Below, in pieces: positions 35,540-43,949 of a stretch of DNA of 64,000 nucleotides; position 1 is the stretch's first letter, and each line of letters begins with the position of its first letter. The notes under the pieces are model-generated. The model did no database searches. It had not been told where the DNA came from and saw only the letters and a list, made by a program, of their open reading frames with translations. The stretch is taken from contig NZ_WHOB01000062.1 in NCBI RefSeq assembly GCF_013141775.1, positions 124,001-188,000 of the forward strand, read 5' to 3'. The stretch is from Paenibacillus phytohabitans. Its GTDB lineage: Bacteria; Bacillota; Bacilli; Paenibacillales; Paenibacillaceae. The position numbers and the translations under genes were made by a program.

Positions 35540-37795
35540 ATGGGGGCTCCAAATCCGGAGAGCGACAGAGACAAACCGAAAGAGAGAAGGATTAAAGTGG
35601 GAAAGAACAGTAAAAAGCCTAAGGTTATACAAAAGGCTGAGACAGGCCAAGCAGGTGATACCCAGTCAACAAGTAAAGCGGCAGTTCAAAAACTAACTTT
35701 AAAGAACGTACTGAATGGTTCAGTGCGCCAGGTTAAGAGAGTTAACCCGCTGAGATCAGTTGGTGTTAAGCTTTTCCTGATATTCTTATCTTCTATTGTG
35801 ATTGTTGTACTGTTCCTGGGGATTCTGTCTTACAACAAAGCCAAGAATACCATTAAGGATAATGTTTCCGAAGCCAACCGGCAGACGATTATCCAGACTT
35901 CCGAGAAGCTTGATATTACCTTGAAGCAGTATGAAAATTTGGCACTCCAGCTGTATTTCGATACGCAAATGCAATCGAATCTGACTGAGCTTGCCGCTGC
36001 TGCGAGCAGTTATGATAAATTTGTGGCTACAGATGCCATCAGCAAAAAGCTCTCCAGCCAGACTACTACAGATTCCAATATCGTAGCGATCTCACTGATT
36101 CCAGAGGATCCTGCGATGACGATCATATCGAGCGGGAGCTCCGGTCTTACCGTCGATGGCTTAAGAGATCAGGAATGGTACAAGACTGCTGTCAAAAATT
36201 CAACCTCATATGAGCCATACTATACCTCGGAAGCGAAGTCCGCACAGAACTACTGGTTCCCGACTTCCGTTGAAGGCGATGGCGGCAAGAATATCGCTAT
36301 GGTCAGATCACTCAAGAACCTGGGCTCTAATGCAGGGTATGTTGTTTTGCTTGAGCTTAAGAGCACTCTGCTTGAAGAAGCCTTCGAGAGCGTGAAGCTT
36401 GGGGAAGGTTCGCGGATTCAGCTGGTATCACCGGAAGGAATGGTAGTTGCTTCTTCCGTACCGGCAGAGGACGGCAAGGTCTCAGAGCTTAACTTTATTA
36501 TGGAGAGCAAGAAGAACAGCGAGAGTCAGGAAGCTAAGGATGCGAATGGCAAAGATGTCCTGGCTGTCTACAACCCGATGGAGAAGGCGGACTGGAAGCT
36601 CGCCGGAGTTGTTCCTACCGGCCAGCTGGTTGAGGCTGCCACTCCGATTCTGTTTACAACATTCATAGCGGCTGGAGCTGCAGCCCTGCTTGCCATTCTG
36701 GTCGGCTTCTGGATGGTACAGATGATCGCCAAGCCGCTGGCACGTCTGAAGGATCTTATGGTTCAGGGGGCTCAGGGTGACCTTAGCGTCCGTACAGAGT
36801 ATGTCTCGAAGGATGAGATTGGAGATCTGTCCGCCTCCTTCAATCTGATGATGGGGCGGATCACCGAGCTGGTTGCCCAGACAACGGAAACTGCGCGTGA
36901 GGTGCTTGAAACAGCCAATGATCTGGGCGACGCTTCCCGCAAGACGGCGATTTCTGCCAAGGAGATTGCTGCTGCTACGGAAGAGATTGCCGGCGGTGCC
37001 GGAAGCCTGGCGCAGGAAGCGGAACGCGGCAATGAGCTGACGGATCTGATTGCTACGCAGATGCAGAGTGTTATTGCTGCTAATGCCGAGATGGACCAGG
37101 CCGCCCGCGGAGTAGGGGAAGCCAGCGGACACGGTGCCAGCCAGCTCGAAGAGCTGCTGGAACAGACGGGCCGCACCGGTGAGATGACCAGCGCACTGGT
37201 GGACCGGGTCAACAACCTGAAGGACACGGTATATTCGGTGATTAAGGTACTGGATGTCATGAAGAATATTACCCAGCAGACGAATATCCTGTCTCTAAAT
37301 GCAACGATTGAAGCGGCAAGAGCGGGTGAAGCAGGCAGAGGCTTCATGGTCGTAGCTGGCGAAGTCCGGCAGCTCGCTGACCAATCCAAGCAGTCTATCG
37401 CCCTGGTTGCCGGCATTACAGACAAGATTATGGCTGAAATGGATGAGACAGTAGCCGTACTGTCAGAAGTGGCCCCGCTGTTCAAGGAACAGATGAGTTC
37501 AGTCAAGAGTACCAGTGACATCTTCGTATCGGTGAAGGGTCAAATGGAAGACTTCATTACCAGCCTGGAATCGGTCACCGGTGCAATTGACAGCCTGAAT
37601 CATTCCCAAGGCGTATTGTCCGATGCCATGAGCAATGTAAGTGCGGTTGCACAGCAGTCTTCTGCTACTTCTGAAGAAGTTGCTTCCCTCAGCAATGAGC
37701 AGCAGAATGTTAGTGATCAGCTCGTATCGCTGTCCGGTAAGCTGCAAAGTGCATCGACACAGCTGGAGAGCAAGCTGTCACTGTTTAAGATATAG
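35540..37795 (+). CDS. Methyl-accepting chemotaxis protein (first of two paralogues)
   Basis: Transmembrane chemoreceptor of about 751 residues. An unusual basic and Ser/Thr-rich cytoplasmic N-terminus of about 75 residues precedes span 1 (LFLIFLSSIVIVVLFLGIL). A periplasm-side dCache-like sensor follows (about 100-365), then span 2 (about 373-393), a HAMP domain, and a signalling coiled coil with tip NITQQTNILSLNATIEAARA and GEAGRGF. Start is uncertain: ATG 35540 has AGGTG upstream, and GTG 35597 has GAGAAGG. It resembles the receptor at 45154 throughout; together they flank the mannan locus, which hints at a saccharide ligand. Confidence 0.93.
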   Translation: MGAPNPESDRDKPKERRIKVGKNSKKPKVIQKAETGQAGDTQSTSKAAVQKLTLKNVLNGSVRQVKRVNPLRSVGVKLFLIFLSSIVIVVLFLGILSYNKAKNTIKDNVSEANRQTIIQTSEKLDITLKQYENLALQLYFDTQMQSNLTELAAAASSYDKFVATDAISKKLSSQTTTDSNIVAISLIPEDPAMTIISSGSSGLTVDGLRDQEWYKTAVKNSTSYEPYYTSEAKSAQNYWFPTSVEGDGGKNIAMVRSLKNLGSNAGYVVLLELKSTLLEEAFESVKLGEGSRIQLVSPEGMVVASSVPAEDGKVSELNFIMESKKNSESQEAKDANGKDVLAVYNPMEKADWKLAGVVPTGQLVEAATPILFTTFIAAGAAALLAILVGFWMVQMIAKPLARLKDLMVQGAQGDLSVRTEYVSKDEIGDLSASFNLMMGRITELVAQTTETAREVLETANDLGDASRKTAISAKEIAAATEEIAGGAGSLAQEAERGNELTDLIATQMQSVIAANAEMDQAARGVGEASGHGASQLEELLEQTGRTGEMTSALVDRVNNLKDTVYSVIKVLDVMKNITQQTNILSLNATIEAARAGEAGRGFMVVAGEVRQLADQSKQSIALVAGITDKIMAEMDETVAVLSEVAPLFKEQMSSVKSTSDIFVSVKGQMEDFITSLESVTGAIDSLNHSQGVLSDAMSNVSAVAQQSSATSEEVASLSNEQQNVSDQLVSLSGKLQSASTQLESKLSLFKI

Positions 37796-37855
37796 TCAGC
37801 TGGCAACGTACAATAACAAATTGAATAGTTTCAGGTATATAAATGTTGCATTCCG

Positions 37856-37890
37856 CCGCTTCTTTCCATCCGGGAAGGAGCGGTTTCTTT
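37856..37890 (+). terminator. Terminator after the first chemoreceptor
   Basis: CCGCTTCTTTCC at 37856-37867 pairs with GGGAAGGAGCGG at 37872-37883, followed by TTTCTTT. Confidence 0.75.
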
Positions 37891-38021
37891 ATGCTTGTGC
37901 ATCGGTTCGCGACCCCGTATAATTATTTTGTTAGCTAAATGTTATGATTTCCGAAAAAGTTAGCAACAATGAATAAAGACTCGTTATGTGAAACCGTGAA
38001 TAGTATCTGGAGGTCTTATAT

Positions 38022-39086
38022 ATGGCTAAGAAAGTCACTATGCAAAAAATCGCCGACCATCTCGGCGTTTCCAAGTTTGTCGTGTCCAAATCCCTGTCCG
38101 GCAAAGGCGGCGTCAACGAAACTACCCGGGAGCGGGTCATTCAGGCGGCTTCGCAATTAGGCTATTTCACTCAAAAGAATGCCTATGTTCAAAGCATCAA
38201 ACGTCCTCCGCAGTCTGCGGACAGTGACCGGAACAAACAATCTGTGCTGGTGCTGATGCCTAATATCCGTTCGCAAACCCAGGATTCCCTGTATTGGGGG
38301 AAGATTGTAGACGGCATTGCATTGGCGCTGGACCAGGAAGGTCTGGGCATGGTCATAGTCTCTGAGCACCGGACGGATAACTTCGTCAATATTCTCAACC
38401 CTAACGGACTGCTCGGGCTGATTGGCGTGGGCCAGATCTCGACCTCACTGCTGCTGGAGGTGCACCGCATCGGCCTGCCGATGGTGCTGATTGACCATGA
38501 AGATCCGCTTATTCCAAGCGATACCGTATTCGCCAATAATACGGATTCCATGACCCGGCTCAGCAATCACCTGATGGGCACGGGACATACAGAGCTGCAT
38601 TTTATCGGAAATATCCGCTATTCCCGCAGCTTTCGTGACCGCTGGATCGGCTTCCGCAGCGCCCTGGAAGAGAATGGAATGAAGACGCCTGCCGGGGATG
38701 ATGAAATGCTGCAGCTGGAGGGAATGGATGATGGAACTTTTGATGAGAGCTTTAAGCAATGGCTGCAGAGACGCAAGAAAACCAAAAGTCTGCCAACCGC
38801 ACTAGTGTGTGCCAATGATTTCATTGCGCTCACCATTAGTGATGTGCTCAAAGCAGAAGGCTTTGCCATCCCGGGTGAAGTTTCGGTAACCGGCTTTGAC
38901 AATATTGAGGACGCCACACGGGGGGTTCCCCCGCTCACTACTGTTCATGTTCCGAAAGAGGCAATGGGCCGGGCGGCTGTAGAGAAGCTGCTGAACCGTA
39001 TCCATAACCCTGCCGCACCGCTGGAGAAGATCCTGATTGCTGCCGACATTGTCCACCGGGATTCGGTGACTGGACCAAGAGCATAG
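38022..39086 (+). CDS. LacI family transcriptional regulator
   Basis: A 354-residue sugar-responsive repressor. The helix-turn-helix MQKIADHLGVSKFVVSKSLS is followed by the hinge helix region (ERVIQAASQLGYF) and a periplasmic-binding-protein-like sensor ending TTVHVPKEAMGRAAVEKL. Effector unknown. It is the nearest repressor gene to the mannan enzymes 1.2-6 kb downstream and may act on the palindrome at 43772. Its own upstream region has TTGTTAGCTAA (37928) and TTAGCAACAA (37960), a possible autoregulatory inverted pair. The ATG follows GGAGG at normal spacing. Confidence 0.92.
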   Translation: MAKKVTMQKIADHLGVSKFVVSKSLSGKGGVNETTRERVIQAASQLGYFTQKNAYVQSIKRPPQSADSDRNKQSVLVLMPNIRSQTQDSLYWGKIVDGIALALDQEGLGMVIVSEHRTDNFVNILNPNGLLGLIGVGQISTSLLLEVHRIGLPMVLIDHEDPLIPSDTVFANNTDSMTRLSNHLMGTGHTELHFIGNIRYSRSFRDRWIGFRSALEENGMKTPAGDDEMLQLEGMDDGTFDESFKQWLQRRKKTKSLPTALVCANDFIALTISDVLKAEGFAIPGEVSVTGFDNIEDATRGVPPLTTVHVPKEAMGRAAVEKLLNRIHNPAAPLEKILIAADIVHRDSVTGPRA

Positions 39087-39221
39087 TTGGAATTATATTG
39101 TATTTCGTGCAGGATAATCGAAGGTAAAATAGGAAATGTCCCGGTTATAGTTTCTCTTTTTGGCCTGAGCACACGCCTATATAATTTGGACATCAGTTAA
39201 GAGAAGGGTGTGACCTTACAC

Positions 39222-40172
39222 ATGGCCGCGATTCCGCAGAACGAGCAGGCTCTGCACCGGTTCATTTCAATAATCTGTTCACCGCTGTCCATCGTTCAAT
39301 ATGTCCTTACGAAGCGTGATGCTCTAACCTACAAGCCTCCTGGAGAAATGGTTCCTGTGCAGGATGCCTGCCTTCATGCCCATGTTATGGGGAAGGGAGA
39401 CCACACCGTAATTCTGGAAGCGGGTATGGGCGGATCATCCCTGGACTGGTCAATGGTGCAGCCGGAGCTGTCGCTGTATGCCAAGGTGGTCTCGTATGAC
39501 CGGGCAGGCCTGGGCTGGAGCGGGAGCGGCAGCCAGCCGGAAAGTGCAACCTGCAGGAAATACGTCCGGGAGCTCAGGGAACTGCTGAAGGCAATGGACT
39601 GCAAGCCTCCCTATATTCTGGTAGGCCATTCCTATGGAGGCATGATTGTGAGATGTTTTGCAGGGGAATATCCGGATGAAGTGGAGGGGCTGCTGCTGGT
39701 TGATGCTGTACATGAGAGCCGTTATCTTACGGATGAAATGAGCAACCGCCGGAAACAGCAGCGGGAGGCGAACAGACGGCAATATAAGCTGGGTTATCTG
39801 TTGGCGCCTGCGGGGATTCCCCGCTTGCTTAGAAGGCCTGTAGGAGGGCGGAGGCTCCCTTCAGCTATCCAAAAAAACGCCTCAAGTCTGGGATACCGCA
39901 AGAGTGCTTACCGGGCCGCATATGCAGAACTGCTCTGCGCGGAAGAGAGTGCCCTGCAGCTGAAGGCGGCAAAGCCGCTAAGCAGCAAGCTGCCCATTAC
40001 AGTGCTTAGCGCAGGCAGTCCGGATGAAGAATGGAAGCAGGGCCAGCAGCGCTTAGCCAGGCTGACCCCAAATGTACAGCATATTACCGAAGAAGATCCC
40101 CGGCATTCCATTCCCATTCACAGACCGGAGACGGTCGTTAAATACGTCACCGAATTATTGAATACCTTATAG
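39222..40172 (+). CDS. Alpha/beta hydrolase
   Basis: Alpha/beta-fold hydrolase of about 316 residues. The nucleophile elbow is VGHSYGG, preceded by the oxyanion-region strand ILEAGMGGSSLDW; the final His is in EDPRHSIPIHRPETV, and the Asp is probably in VLSAGSPDEE. It looks like a soluble esterase or proline-iminopeptidase-type enzyme; the substrate is unknown. GTG 39210 is in frame but lies only 2 nt from the AGAAGG site, so ATG 39222 is preferred with moderate confidence. It shares a bidirectional terminator with the mannan operon. Confidence 0.85.
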   Translation: MAAIPQNEQALHRFISIICSPLSIVQYVLTKRDALTYKPPGEMVPVQDACLHAHVMGKGDHTVILEAGMGGSSLDWSMVQPELSLYAKVVSYDRAGLGWSGSGSQPESATCRKYVRELRELLKAMDCKPPYILVGHSYGGMIVRCFAGEYPDEVEGLLLVDAVHESRYLTDEMSNRRKQQREANRRQYKLGYLLAPAGIPRLLRRPVGGRRLPSAIQKNASSLGYRKSAYRAAYAELLCAEESALQLKAAKPLSSKLPITVLSAGSPDEEWKQGQQRLARLTPNVQHITEEDPRHSIPIHRPETVVKYVTELLNTL

Positions 40173-40190
40173 CCAGCGGCTCAAACGAAT

Positions 40191-40233
40191 AAAAGGCAGT
40201 ACCGGCAGATCATTCTGCAGGTACTGCCTTTTT
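40191..40233. terminator. Bidirectional terminator
   Basis: AAAAGGCAGTACC at 40191-40203 pairs with GGTACTGCCTTTT at 40220-40232. T runs on both strands serve the hydrolase (+) and the mannan operon (-). Confidence 0.85.
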
Positions 40234-40286
40234 ACTGGTATAAGTGCTTCGTGCAATCTGCCCTCATACGGATATTACAGCTGCAA

Positions 40287-41459
40287 TTACAGCTGGAGAT
40301 TCCGGTCAATCAGGGCAATGCGCTGCTGGACACAGGCATAAGAGCGGAGCGGATCTTCAGGAGTATTCAGCACATAATCAAGCATTTGATCTACCGTAGT
40401 GGTAGCTACATGAATCCGGGTGTCGGAGGAAGCGTAGTAGATGTAGATGTCCCCGTTGTCCCGGGCGATTACGCCGTTGCAGAATACAACATTGGATACA
40501 TCGCCGACGCGTTCTTCACCATCCGGAGCGATGAAATGTCCGCCGGGAGCATGGGTAACCTTGTTCGGCTCATCCAGATCGGACAGGAATGCGTACAGTA
40601 CATAACGCAGTCCCGCAGCAGTGTTGCGGACACCGTGGGCGATGTGCAGCCAGCCTTGAGGGGTTTTGACCGGCGCCGGGCCCTGGCCGTTTTTCACTTC
40701 CTTGATCGTATGATAATAACGCTGATCCATAATGGATTCGCTGGTAATTACAGCATTCTCAATGGTATCGGACAGTCCCCAGCCGATGCCGCCGCCGGAG
40801 CCTGCATCAATGAACCCATCCTGCGGGCGGGTGTAGAAGGCATATTTGCCCTCTACGAATTCAGGATGCAGCACCACATTACGCTGCTGGGCAGAGCCGG
40901 TCTTGAGGTCAGCCAGACGTTCCCAGGTCTTCAGGTCCTTGGTGCGGGTGATCCCGCACTGGGCAACTGCGCTGGACAGATCGCCGTGCGGGGCAGCGGG
41001 ATCTTTGCGCTCAGTGCAGAACAGGCCGTAGATCCAGCCGTCGGCATGCTTCACCAGACGCATATCGTAGACGTTGATATCCGGATCTTCAGTTTCCGGC
41101 AGGACAACCGGATGATCCCAGAAGCGGAAGCCGTCTACACCGCTGTCGCTCTCGGCTACAGCGAAGAAGGATTTGCGGTCATTCCCCTCGACACGGGCCA
41201 CAATGTAGAACTTGCCGTCCAGCTCAATGGCCCCCGGGTTGAAGATGCCGTTCACGCCGATCCGTTCAGCGAAATAAGGATTGGTTGCCGGGTTAAAGTC
41301 ATAACGCCAGATCAGTGGCGCATGTTCCGCTGTGAGCAGCGGGTATTGATAACGGTCATAGGTACCGTTGCCAAAGGGAACCTTCTCATTTTTGCGGCCA
41401 ATCAGTGATTCGTATCGTTCTGTTAACTGCGCCTTGCGTTCTGTGAATAATGTGCTCAT
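40287..41459 (-). CDS. GH130_1 4-O-beta-D-mannosyl-D-glucose phosphorylase
   Basis: Intracellular phosphorylase that converts mannosyl-beta-1,4-glucose and phosphate to mannose 1-phosphate and glucose. The 390 residues match the length of Bacteroides MGP and share its signature blocks: RYDFNPATNPYFAERIG, ARVEGNDRKSFFAVAES, NVYDMRLV with the general acid at about Asp132, QRNVVLHPEFVEGKYA and TIKEVKNGQGP. Its ATG overlaps the stop of the upstream epimerase gene (TAATG), so the two are coupled. That pairing is the known mannobiose route: the epimerase makes the phosphorylase's substrate. Confidence 0.93.
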   Translation of the reverse strand: MSTLFTERKAQLTERYESLIGRKNEKVPFGNGTYDRYQYPLLTAEHAPLIWRYDFNPATNPYFAERIGVNGIFNPGAIELDGKFYIVARVEGNDRKSFFAVAESDSGVDGFRFWDHPVVLPETEDPDINVYDMRLVKHADGWIYGLFCTERKDPAAPHGDLSSAVAQCGITRTKDLKTWERLADLKTGSAQQRNVVLHPEFVEGKYAFYTRPQDGFIDAGSGGGIGWGLSDTIENAVITSESIMDQRYYHTIKEVKNGQGPAPVKTPQGWLHIAHGVRNTAAGLRYVLYAFLSDLDEPNKVTHAPGGHFIAPDGEERVGDVSNVVFCNGVIARDNGDIYIYYASSDTRIHVATTTVDQMLDYVLNTPEDPLRSYACVQQRIALIDRNLQL

Positions 41460-42673
41460 TATTTAGTCTCCTTTGAGGTTGTTGTCAGTCTTCCGATCAT
41501 TTCAAAGCAGGCTCTGCTGTTATGATAAGGGCATTTCCAGGCACTGACCTTGGAGGCATGCGCCAGCGGCTGCAGGGATTCATCAACGGCCCAGAACCAC
41601 TCGCCTAATGTATGATCGACCATGTAGCTGTTAGTGAACGTCCAGGCTGCCTCAGCAGCATCGCGGAACCTCGGATCTCCGGATAGCTGGTAGGCATTAT
41701 AGAAGCCGACGATCGCTTCGGCCTGCGGCCACCAGTCTTTATTCTTATCCAGCAGCCCGTTCGAATCCGCCTCATTCCAGATTCCGCCGTCAGCGTCAAT
41801 GCCTTCAGCCAATGTTGCTTCGGCCATGGACAAAGCCACACTGCGCACCCGGTGCAGCAGCTCCTCATCCCCAAGCACTTCAGCCGCTTCGACCAGGAGC
41901 CAGCTGCCTTCGATATCATGACCGTAGGAGATATGGTCGGACTTGATATTCCACTCCTCATCCAGGAACAGATGGAAATGCTTGCCCTCCTTATCAATGA
42001 TGTGGAGGAGCATGACCTCAATCAGCTCAGCCAGCCGGGTCCGCAGCTCTTCGGATTTCCACACACGGTACAGGCCGGTGTAGCCTTCCAGCACATGCAG
42101 ATGGGTGTTCATCGATTTCTTCTCATTCATGTCCTTGCTGCTGAGACTCAAATTCTCTGTCATCTGCCACTGCTCAGAGAGGGCTTCGATATAACCTTTA
42201 TTAAGCGGATCATAGCCGTATTGCTCGACCAGACGGAACAGTGCCACAGCCTGATCGAGTGCATCCTGGCGTCCGGTAGCATGATGGAACTCAGCCAGGG
42301 CGTAGATGGCGAAGGCCTGGCCGTAAATTTGTTTTTTGCGTTCGGAAGGGGCGCCCAGCGCATCTACCATCCAGTAATAGCCGCCGTATTCGGCGTCGGT
42401 GAAATATTGAAGCAAATAGGCGTGGGCCCGTTCAGCCATAGTCAGGTATTCAGCGTTGCCATACATGCGGTAAGCGCTCGCAAAGGTCCACAGAATCCGC
42501 GCGTTCAGCACCAGGCTTTTTCCGGCCTCCGGATTGATATTCATCTGGTTATCTATTTCACCTACGAATCCGCCATGCTTGTCATCCAGGGTATGCTTCA
42601 TCCAAAAGCTGAGGATATTGTCTTTCAGCTCTGCTTCCATTTCATTCCGCCAAATCTGTGGCGATTTCGTCAT
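41459..42673 (-). CDS. Cellobiose 2-epimerase (AGE family)
   Basis: (Alpha/alpha)6-barrel epimerase of 404 residues that interconverts glucose and mannose at the reducing end of beta-1,4 disaccharides such as mannobiose and cellobiose. Family features: FWMKHTLDDKHGGFVGEID, EYGGYYWMVDA, YGQAFAIYALAEF, MNTHLHVLEGY with a catalytic-region His, SYGHDIEGSWLLVEAA, and WWPQAEAIVGFYNAYQL. An upstream open frame to 43057 is spurious; ATG 42673 follows TTAGGAG by 11 nt. It lies between the GH113 mannanase and GH130_1 genes in one operon. Confidence 0.94.
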   Translation of the reverse strand: MTKSPQIWRNEMEAELKDNILSFWMKHTLDDKHGGFVGEIDNQMNINPEAGKSLVLNARILWTFASAYRMYGNAEYLTMAERAHAYLLQYFTDAEYGGYYWMVDALGAPSERKKQIYGQAFAIYALAEFHHATGRQDALDQAVALFRLVEQYGYDPLNKGYIEALSEQWQMTENLSLSSKDMNEKKSMNTHLHVLEGYTGLYRVWKSEELRTRLAELIEVMLLHIIDKEGKHFHLFLDEEWNIKSDHISYGHDIEGSWLLVEAAEVLGDEELLHRVRSVALSMAEATLAEGIDADGGIWNEADSNGLLDKNKDWWPQAEAIVGFYNAYQLSGDPRFRDAAEAAWTFTNSYMVDHTLGEWFWAVDESLQPLAHASKVSAWKCPYHNSRACFEMIGRLTTTSKETK

Positions 42674-42719
42674 ATGGTTGTTCACTCCTAAACAGTAATG
42701 GTAGATATTGAAATTAAGG

Positions 42720-43682
42720 CTATAAGGTATGCGGGGATTTCGTCTTGGAACTGTAATACTCTTCAATAATGCCTGCCGCCGGCTTGCCGTACATGCAGTA
42801 ATCATCGTTGCCTGCTGCTTCGTCCAGCGGATAGAGCTGTGCCGGCCAATCCCACAGCATGAAGCCCTGTACCCAGTCCCGCTTCCCGCAAGCGCCGAAC
42901 ATGGCAAGGTAGAACCGGCTCTGCTCTTCAAGATCCGGGCCGCCCTCGAGACTCCAGTCATTCGGGATGGCGGCACTGCCGGTCCGGCTGGGGCATCCCG
43001 CTTCCATGAAGAAGAAGGGCTTGCCGTGTTTCGTGACCACCGCCTCAATCCGGTCAAGCTGTACTTCCCAGTCCTGCTCGGGATAATAGCCGCTCGAAGA
43101 GATTACATCAAGCGCATCCCACCAGCTCACGTTATCCTCCTGATACTTATCACAGTTGTAGGTGATTACACCGCTGTACACCTTGCGGACTTCGGCAATC
43201 AGGGCACGCCATTCTGCGGCCCGCCGGTCCGTCTGGACCAGCTCACAGCCGACACAGAACATCTCGCAGCCGCTCTCTTCGGCAAGCACAGCATAATGAA
43301 GGATAAAGGCTGTATAGGAACGGAACCACTCTGACCATTTCGGCTCGCAGGGAACATCCTTGTCGAAGAAGTTGATATGAGCCCGCCATGTGCCGTCTGC
43401 ACAATTCACAATGGGCTTCAGGCAGACCTTCAGTTCAAGTGACTTAGCCTCGCGGATGGCCCAGCGTACCTCTTCATCACTGACCGTGGGTTCTGACCAA
43501 TAGGGGATCTCTGTAGATTGCGGGGTAGCTTGAAGTGCGCTGAATGCGATGGCGGTCCAGTTCGCACCGGTAGACCTTTTCATCAGCTCCATGGAAGACT
43601 CCGCTGCATCATTGGCCCAGGTTCCCCGTCTGCCCATGAACCCCCAGGTTACGCCTCCGATATACTCGCTAAGCAGTGACAT
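42720..43682 (-). CDS. GH113 endo-beta-1,4-mannanase, intracellular
   Basis: A 320-residue TIM-barrel enzyme of the GH113 type, like Alicyclobacillus ManA. No signal peptide, so it should trim imported manno-oligosaccharides. The acid/base is about Glu147 in FCVGCELVQ and the nucleophile about Glu227 in PFFFMEAGCPS, in line with 151/231 in ManA. It starts MSLLSEYIGGVTWGFMGRRG; GAGG lies 8 nt upstream. It is the first gene of the minus-strand mannan operon and is divergent from GH130_2, with both promoters sharing a palindrome. Confidence 0.88.
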   Translation of the reverse strand: MSLLSEYIGGVTWGFMGRRGTWANDAAESSMELMKRSTGANWTAIAFSALQATPQSTEIPYWSEPTVSDEEVRWAIREAKSLELKVCLKPIVNCADGTWRAHINFFDKDVPCEPKWSEWFRSYTAFILHYAVLAEESGCEMFCVGCELVQTDRRAAEWRALIAEVRKVYSGVITYNCDKYQEDNVSWWDALDVISSSGYYPEQDWEVQLDRIEAVVTKHGKPFFFMEAGCPSRTGSAAIPNDWSLEGGPDLEEQSRFYLAMFGACGKRDWVQGFMLWDWPAQLYPLDEAAGNDDYCMYGKPAAGIIEEYYSSKTKSPHTL

Positions 43683-43762
43683 GTGGTAACCTCGCTTTGC
43701 TGTAGAATGAACAAAAAAATATAGTGTATAAAACAAAAATAATAATTTATTTGTATTTTGTT

Positions 43763-43800
43763 ATTATGTTATTGTTATTTAACGATAACAAGAATACAAT
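43763..43800. promoter_or_regulatory. Back-to-back promoters sharing a palindromic operator
   Basis: TTGTTATTTAACGATAACAA (43772-43791) is an inverted repeat. Its left half is the plus-strand -35 (TTGTTA), with a 17-nt spacer and TACAAT at 43795-43800. Its right half is the minus-strand -35, with a 17-nt spacer and CATAAT at 43768-43763. One repressor dimer could therefore silence both mannan transcripts. Confidence 0.7.
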
Positions 43801-43949
43801 TAAGTTATAACGCTTTTTATGAATGTTTTCAAGGGGGAATTGTGCGGGAAGCCTGAAACCGGCCTCTATGTATGTCCATTCTGCGGAGTGGATGGAATCA
43901 TCAGTCAACTGCAGCCGCGGCTGCGCCAATCTGAAAGGAGACTATTGCT

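Noticed and set aside
40251..41408. 385-codon plus-strand open frame
   Set aside because: It is antisense to the GH130_1 gene, which has clear family motifs and a coupled start.
42674..43057. N-terminal extension of the epimerase
   Set aside because: It overlaps the GH113 gene; the proper ATG at 42673 has a ribosome site and the known family start.
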